In this document: positions 33,289 to 38,026 of the stretch, in pieces | Layout of the letters: each line of letters opens with the position of its first letter | Numbering within the stretch: the stretch's first letter is position 1 | Origin: Sphingopyxis sp. | GTDB taxonomy: Bacteria; Pseudomonadota; Alphaproteobacteria; Sphingomonadales; Sphingomonadaceae | Length of the DNA: 38,026 nucleotides | Assembly: GCA_016463225.1 (NCBI GenBank) | Contig: JAEMRT010000045.1 | Location: 1 to 38,026, forward strand | Direction: 5' to 3' | Program-made: the position numbers and the translations under genes | Notes under the pieces: generated by a model | Databases searched by the model: none | What the model was told of the DNA's origin: nothing | What the model saw: only the letters and a program-made list of their open reading frames with translations

Positions 33289-33621
33289 GGCATGCCGACG
33301 CGCGTGATGTCGGCGATCCAGATGGACAGCGTATGCGAGCCCTTGATTCGCCGCCGCGGGGAACGGCATCTGTCGAAGGGCCGTATCGTCATCCTCGCAG
33401 CGGGGACCGGAAGTCCTTATTTTATGACGGACTCGGGCGCCGCGCTGCGCGCCGCCAAACTCGGCTGCTGCGCGCTGTTCAAGGGAACGAGCGTTGACGG
33501 CATCTACGAGAGGGACCCCAAGCTCGATCGCTCTGCACGCCGCTTCGATGCGATCGACTACGCAACGATTCTCAGCCGCAACCTGAAAGTGATGGATGCC
33601 TCGGCGGTCGCGATCTGCCTC
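33289..33621 (+). pseudogene. pyrH: Truncated UMP kinase (pyrH) fragment
   Basis: The frame from [18 protein letters not shown] to [13 protein letters not shown] matches the C-terminal half of PyrH. It includes the segments [40 protein letters not shown] and [10 protein letters not shown], all highly conserved in UMP kinase. The N-terminal half with the nucleotide-binding start is absent: upstream residues are unrelated and read out of the inverted repeat. The last 30 or so residues (the IVVFNI... part) are also missing and the frame ends at 33663. It therefore cannot encode a working kinase. The sequence still reads without stops, so the event may be fairly recent. The functional gene must be elsewhere. 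Confidence 0.85.
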
Positions 33622-33663
33622 CGCGGCTCCAGGAATGCGGCTCGCTTCCCGGCAAGACATTGA

Positions 33664-33972
33664 AAATGCTGCAATGCACAAAGGCTGCAAATACTGCATC
33701 AGCTCTTGCAACTTTTGCAGTTGCAAATATCACATTTGCAATATCAATTGTAAACAACTTGGGGGAATCACAAGAACTCAGCAACCTTGCGCAGGAAGCT
33801 TGCGGTCAATCGCGACCGTCAGAAAGCATATCTGCGCTCATATTTTCATTTTTACAACAAAAATGGACGATTGCAGGAATAATCGGAACAAATGATCTAG
33901 ACCAAATGCCGCTCGGGACGAACTGAAGCGGCCAACAACGGGAGAGCGAGGACACATTGCACAGGGGGCAAT
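33664..33972. promoter_or_regulatory. AT-rich leader with repeated TGCAA motifs upstream of the amine oxidase
   Basis: This 309-base stretch is much richer in A+T than everything around it. TGCAA or TTGCA occurs about eight times between 33668 and 33742. A hairpin is formed by TTGCAACT (33706-33713) and AGTTGCAA (33719-33726), and TGCAAATA-like copies lie near 33686, 33723 and 33737. An 88-codon plus-strand frame (33660-33926) with a hydrophobic stretch covers it, but codon use and lack of a ribosome site make it doubtful. It likely carries the promoter of the amine oxidase/TBDR genes and may be acquired DNA. Confidence 0.5.
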
Positions 33973-35577
33973 ATGATCACGCGCCGAGTTTTATTGGGAA
34001 AGATCGGGATAACGGGAGGCGCCGGGGCGACCGCGGCGGCCATGCAATCTCTGGGGCTGTTCGGCGTTTCGAACGCAAATGCGCTTCCGGCTCTGCCGCC
34101 GGATCATGGCAAGAATGGCCATGTCATCATTCTCGGCGCGGGGATTGCCGGGCTGGTCTCGGCTTATGAACTCGAACAGGCCGGCTTTTCGGTGACCCTG
34201 CTCGAAGCGCGGGGCCGGGTCGGTGGCCGCGCCTGGACGGTGCGCGATGGCGACAAGATCGAGATGATCGGCGAAGCGACGCAAACCGCAAAATTTACAG
34301 AAGGCGTCTATTTCAATGCAGGCCCCGCGCGCCTGCCGAGCTTCCACGAGGGAATTCTCGGCTATGCGAAGAAGTTCGGCGTCCCGCTCGAGGTCGAGGT
34401 CAATTCGAGCCGCTCCGCCTTCCTCGTCGCCGATGACGGGAAAAAGCTGCGGATGCGCAGCGCGATCAATGATACGCGCGGCCATATCGCCGAGCTCCTC
34501 TCGAAAGCCATCGACAAGGGCGCGCTCGACCAGGCGGTGACCGCCGAGGACAAGGCCAGGCTGATGCCGTTCCTGCGCATCTACGGCGATCTCAACCAAG
34601 AGGGAGCCTTCACCGGAACCACCCGGTCGGGCTTCGCGACGCCGCCCGGCGCGGGTACCTCGAGTTTCGAGACGCCCGCCAAGCCCGCCGCGCTCTCTAC
34701 GCTGCTCGCCAACGAGCAGCTGCCGATGTCGCTGTTCGAGGATGCGCTCTACATGCAGGCGACAATGTTCCAGCCGGTCGGCGGGATGGACCAGATCTCG
34801 GTCGGCATCGAACGCAATCTCAAGAGCCGCGCGATCCGCCATGCTGAGGTCCAGCGCATCCGGCACGATGCGAAGGGCGTCTCGGTCACCTATGTCGACC
34901 GGCCGAGCGGCACGGCGCGGACAGTCAAGGGCGACTATATCGTCTGCACCATTCCCTTCCCGGTGCTCGCGAAGATTGACGCCAATTTCTCAAAGCCGGT
35001 GGCACAGGCTATTGCCGCCGTTCTCTATGACGACAGCAACAAGGTTGCGTTCGAGGCGCCGCGCTTCTGGGAGCGCGACCATATCTATGGCGGCATAACC
35101 TTTGTCGGCGGGGACACCAGCCTGATCTGGTATCCTTCGGCCAATTTGCACAGCGAACGGGGGATGCTGCTCGGCTGTTATTCGTCCGGCCCAAAAGCGA
35201 CGGAGTTCCGGAAGCGGCCACTCACCGACCAAATCGCCGCCTCGCGCGCCGCGATCGAGAAAACCCATCCCGGTCATGGCAAAGACTGCGTCAATCCGCT
35301 CGTCGTGAACTGGAAGAAAGTCCCGTTCAGCCTGGGCCCCTGGCCCAGCTGGAATCCGGGGCAAGGCCGGCAGGAAGCGCATATCGACACGCCCGAATTC
35401 CGGCTTCTGAACAAGCCCGATGGCCGCATCTTCTTTGCCGGCGCGGCCTTGAGCCAGACGCCGGGCTGGCAGGAGGGCGCGATCCAGTCCGCCCATGCCG
35501 CCGTCGCGGCGCTCGCCGGGCAAGTGACGACGCGGGCGCTGACGCGGTCAGCAGGCGGATCGGCACAGGCTGCCTGA
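33973..35577 (+). CDS. Flavin amine oxidase / L-amino-acid-oxidase-like protein, Tat-exported
   Basis: The protein has 534 aa. The N terminus MITRRVLLGKIGITGGAGATAAAM has the Arg pair and hydrophobic stretch of a Tat signal, fitting export of a folded flavoprotein. The FAD-binding motif GAGIAG is at 55-60, followed by LLEARGRVGGRAW, the flavin amine oxidase N-terminal signature. The C-terminal FAD segment is GRIFFAGAALSQTPGWQEGAIQSAHAAVAAL. The length and the aromatic GGMDQ-type loop (FQPVGGMDQI) fit the L-amino-acid oxidase / tryptophan monooxygenase / monoamine oxidase group. It should oxidise an amine or amino acid with release of ammonia and peroxide. The substrate is unknown. The GGGGGC 3 nt before the ATG is a close-spaced ribosome site. 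A TBDR follows after 88 bp, so substrate uptake and oxidation may be linked. Confidence 0.9.
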   Translation: MITRRVLLGKIGITGGAGATAAAMQSLGLFGVSNANALPALPPDHGKNGHVIILGAGIAGLVSAYELEQAGFSVTLLEARGRVGGRAWTVRDGDKIEMIGEATQTAKFTEGVYFNAGPARLPSFHEGILGYAKKFGVPLEVEVNSSRSAFLVADDGKKLRMRSAINDTRGHIAELLSKAIDKGALDQAVTAEDKARLMPFLRIYGDLNQEGAFTGTTRSGFATPPGAGTSSFETPAKPAALSTLLANEQLPMSLFEDALYMQATMFQPVGGMDQISVGIERNLKSRAIRHAEVQRIRHDAKGVSVTYVDRPSGTARTVKGDYIVCTIPFPVLAKIDANFSKPVAQAIAAVLYDDSNKVAFEAPRFWERDHIYGGITFVGGDTSLIWYPSANLHSERGMLLGCYSSGPKATEFRKRPLTDQIAASRAAIEKTHPGHGKDCVNPLVVNWKKVPFSLGPWPSWNPGQGRQEAHIDTPEFRLLNKPDGRIFFAGAALSQTPGWQEGAIQSAHAAVAALAGQVTTRALTRSAGGSAQAA

Positions 35578-35665
35578 CCCATTCCAACCAGTTTTGGAGC
35601 CATGCGCAGACATGGCCCGCGATCGGAGAGGCCACCACAAGCAATAACAACAAGGGGCCGTGTTC

Positions 35666-38026
35666 ATGAAAAAAATTGGGGTCATTTCACATATCGCTAT
35701 CGCCGTAGCAGGCCTGTCGCTGAGCCAGACGGCGTTTGCCGCCGAGGCGGAAGCCGCAGCCGAGGCCGAAGCAGCCGCCGACGCACCAAGTGGCAGCGAG
35801 ATCATCGTCACCGGAACGCGCAAGACCGGCCTGACGGTCGCTGAGAGCCCGACGCCGATCAAGGTATTGGGCGAGGATACGATGAGCCATGTCGGCCAGC
35901 CGAACCTCAACCAGGTGCTGACGCAGCTGGTGCCCTCCTTCACCGCCCAAGCCTTCGGCGGCGATACCGCCAACCTCACATTGTCCGCCCGCCTGCGCGG
36001 TCTCAGCCCCAATCACACGCTGGTGCTCGTCAATGGCAAGCGGCGGCACGGCACCTCCAACCTTGCCGTTCTCGGCGGACCCTATCAGGGCGCGGCGACG
36101 GCCGATCTCGACCTGATCTCTCCTTCCTCGATCAAGCGGATCGAAGTGCTCGAGGATGGCGCGGCCGCGCAATATGGCTCCGATGCGATCGCCGGCGTGA
36201 TCAACATCATCTTGAAGGACGATGACGAAGGCGGCTCCGGCTATGCGACCGCGGGCCGAAACTATGACGTCGGCGGCGACACCTATGCGGGCACGATCCA
36301 TCTTGCGACGCGGGTCGGCGACGCCGGCTTCATCAACGTCACGCTGTTCCATCGCTTCCACGATTTCACCCAGATCGGCGGACTCGACCGGCGCGTGACG
36401 GATATCAACGGCAATCTGCTCACCACGACGACCAGCCCGGCGCTGTCGGCGGCGCAGCAGGCGCTCTATCGCAACATTCCCGGCTTTCCGTTCGTCAACA
36501 AGATCAATGGCGACGCGAAGTCGCACCTGACGAACCTGCAGTTCAACTCGGCCTATGATTTCGGCGACGTCGAGGCTTATGCGTTCGGCTCGTACAGCAA
36601 GCGCATCGCCAGCGCGTATGAGAATCTTCGCGTTCCCGACCGGGTCATCGCCTCGCCTGTGCTGGGCGTCGCGGGCACGCTCACGACACCGGGCGAACTC
36701 GTTCCCTTCCCGATGGGTTTCAGCCCGCGCGAAGGTATCCGCGAAGATGATTATTCGATCACCGGCGGTTTTCGCGGCACATTGGGCGGCTTCAACTTCG
36801 ATCTCAGCACGACCTATGGCGAAGACAAGAACCTGATCTACACGCTCGATTCGGCTAACCGCTCGCTGTTCATCGACACGCATTTCACGCCGCTCGATTT
36901 CTACAACGGCTTCTTCAAGGCCCGGGAATTCACCGCCAATGCCGATTTCAGCAAGGAATTCGATGCCGGCATGGCCGAGCCGCTCAATGTGGCGTTCGGC
37001 CTCGAATATCGGAAGAACTCCTATGAGATCGGGTCGGGCGATCCGGCATCGATCTACAAGGAGGGCGGCCAGTCCTATCCGGGCTTCCGCCCTTCGGATG
37101 CGGGCTATAATTCGCGTAACAACAAGTCGATCTACCTCGATATCGCAGCCTCGCCCGTCGAGGAGCTGAAACTCAACGGTGCGGTGCGCTACGAGCATTA
37201 TTCGGACTTTGGCAGCAATGTCATTTTCAAGGGCACGGGCCGCTATGATTTTAGCGACGCCTTCGCCTTGCGCGGCACCGTCTCGACGGGCTTTCGCGCG
37301 CCGACGCTCGCCGAATCCTTTTATTCGGCCACCAACGTCTCGCCCACATCGGCTTTCGTGCAGCTTCCGGCAAACTCCGCCGCGGCAAAGCTGATCGGCT
37401 TCGACAATTTGAAGCCGGAGAAATCGACCAACTTCAGCCTGGGCGTGGTGCTGGAGCCGGCAGGGGGCGTGACGATCACCATCGACGCCTATCAGGTCCG
37501 CATCCGCGACCGCATTCTCGGGACGGGATCGATCTTCGGGAGCGGCGGCGCGACCAACTTTCCGATCGTGACCGCCGCGATCATTGCCAACGGCAATATT
37601 CTCGATCCGACGGTGAGCCAGACCGGCATCAACATCTTCACCAACGGCGCGACGACCCGGACGCAGGGCCTGGAAGTGACTGCGAGCTATACGACCGACC
37701 TCGACGGCGGCGGCATCGCATGGACCTTGTCGGGTAATTACAACAAGACGAAGATCACCAAGCTCACTGCCGCGCCCGCGACGCTCGGCGGGATCCCACT
37801 GTTCGATGCGAGCGCACAAAGCAATCTCGAGACGGCGTCGCCCAAGCTCAAGGTGATTGCGTCCGCCGATCTCTCGCTCGGGCGGCTTTCCGCGACGGCG
37901 CGCGGGACACTCTATGGCAAGAGCTCCAACTTCACGAGCCCGGACGGCGGCACCTTCTACAAGCAGGTGATCGGCACCGCGTTCATTGCCGATCTCGAAC
38001 TCGGATATGACATCACCGACGAGCTG
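35666..38026 (+). CDS. TonB-dependent receptor (partial, runs off the right edge)
   Basis: 787 codons are visible and the frame is still open at the last base, so the C-terminal strands are missing. The start is ATG 35666 with AAGGGG about 11 nt upstream. A signal peptide MKKIGVISHIAIAVAGLSLSQTAFA is followed by an Ala/Glu-rich spacer and a TonB-box-like EIIVTGTRKTG. The plug contains LRGLSPNHTLVLVNGKRRHG, a DLISPSSIKRIEVLEDGAAAQYGSDAIAGVINII segment and the usual barrel signatures (VRYEHYSDFG, VSTGFRAPTLAESF, NLKPEKSTNFSLG). The GKRRHG / GAAAQYGSDAIAGVIN type of plug is common in large sphingomonad and xanthomonad receptors for organic substrates. It lies 88 bp downstream of the amine oxidase and is probably co-transcribed; the ligand may be that enzyme's substrate. 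Confidence 0.93.
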   Translation, partial: MKKIGVISHIAIAVAGLSLSQTAFAAEAEAAAEAEAAADAPSGSEIIVTGTRKTGLTVAESPTPIKVLGEDTMSHVGQPNLNQVLTQLVPSFTAQAFGGDTANLTLSARLRGLSPNHTLVLVNGKRRHGTSNLAVLGGPYQGAATADLDLISPSSIKRIEVLEDGAAAQYGSDAIAGVINIILKDDDEGGSGYATAGRNYDVGGDTYAGTIHLATRVGDAGFINVTLFHRFHDFTQIGGLDRRVTDINGNLLTTTTSPALSAAQQALYRNIPGFPFVNKINGDAKSHLTNLQFNSAYDFGDVEAYAFGSYSKRIASAYENLRVPDRVIASPVLGVAGTLTTPGELVPFPMGFSPREGIREDDYSITGGFRGTLGGFNFDLSTTYGEDKNLIYTLDSANRSLFIDTHFTPLDFYNGFFKAREFTANADFSKEFDAGMAEPLNVAFGLEYRKNSYEIGSGDPASIYKEGGQSYPGFRPSDAGYNSRNNKSIYLDIAASPVEELKLNGAVRYEHYSDFGSNVIFKGTGRYDFSDAFALRGTVSTGFRAPTLAESFYSATNVSPTSAFVQLPANSAAAKLIGFDNLKPEKSTNFSLGVVLEPAGGVTITIDAYQVRIRDRILGTGSIFGSGGATNFPIVTAAIIANGNILDPTVSQTGINIFTNGATTRTQGLEVTASYTTDLDGGGIAWTLSGNYNKTKITKLTAAPATLGGIPLFDASAQSNLETASPKLKVIASADLSLGRLSATARGTLYGKSSNFTSPDGGTFYKQVIGTAFIADLELGYDITDEL

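Noticed and set aside
33991..34866. Minus-strand open frame of 291 codons
   Set aside because: It is antisense to the FAD-binding half of the amine oxidase, whose GAGIAG motif fixes the real frame.
35687..37819. Long minus-strand open frame of 710 codons
   Set aside because: It is antisense to the plus-strand TonB-dependent receptor (35666 to the window end), which has a signal peptide, TonB box, plug and barrel motifs. The antisense product is Arg/Gly/Ala-rich with no recognisable domain; it arises from GC-rich codon bias.

Overview
The window looks like a chromosomal segment of a high-GC alphaproteobacterium, most probably a sphingomonad (Sphingomonas, Sphingopyxis or Novosphingobium type). 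The grounds are four TonB-dependent receptors (TBDRs) in 38 kb, each tied to a small catabolic cluster, a FecI/FecR pair, a large MalT-like LuxR regulator beside a TBDR, and a sphingomonad-like pyrH fragment. This placement is inferred from gene content and style, not from a marker gene. I see no rRNA, tRNA, CRISPR array or intact insertion sequence.

Region 1 (about 1-14.0 kb, all minus strand). An exported protein runs off the left edge. After it comes a decayed copy of the pterin-4a-carbinolamine dehydratase gene (719-1009). A surface-signalled uptake and catabolism locus follows. Read in the direction of transcription it holds an ECF sigma factor, a FecR anti-sigma factor, a TBDR with an N-terminal signalling (STN) domain, a paralogous TBDR without STN, an intrinsic terminator, a glycerophosphodiesterase lipoprotein, a GluP/FucP-type sugar MFS permease, a periplasmic trehalase and an exported metallo-beta-lactamase-fold hydrolase. 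The simplest reading is uptake of trehalose or a trehalose conjugate across the outer membrane, cleavage to glucose in the periplasm, and import by the MFS permease.

Region 2 (about 14.1-19.7 kb). A translationally coupled minus-strand operon encodes phenylalanine hydroxylase (phhA), an aromatic aminotransferase, fumarylacetoacetase, a small Rieske 2Fe-2S protein, a short-chain dehydrogenase resembling animal dihydropteridine reductase, and the intact carbinolamine dehydratase phhB. Starts and stops overlap by 4 bp at most junctions. An Lrp/AsnC regulator is divergent, and a palindrome lies in the shared promoter region. Phe oxidation, transamination, both steps of tetrahydropterin recycling and the last step of the homogentisate pathway are encoded together. 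4-hydroxyphenylpyruvate dioxygenase, homogentisate dioxygenase and maleylacetoacetate isomerase are not in the window.

Region 3 (about 19.7-29.0 kb). A third TBDR, a divergent 835-aa LuxR/MalT-like ATPase regulator, a DUF917 (S-methyl-thiohydantoin desulfurase family) protein overlapping a HyuA-type hydantoinase/oxoprolinase, and a CodB-like NCS1 permease suggest a hydantoin or thiohydantoin-type catabolic locus.

Region 4 (about 29.4-33.2 kb). A LysR regulator is divergent from an aldo/keto reductase - SDR - exported cyclase operon. The block is flanked by debris: a remnant resembling an RND efflux pump on the left, and on the right a perfect 20-bp inverted repeat followed by a truncated pyrH fragment. 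This suggests an acquired or rearranged block.

Region 5 (33.7-38.0 kb). An AT-rich stretch full of TGCAA motifs precedes a plus-strand Tat-type flavin amine oxidase and a fourth TBDR that runs off the right edge.
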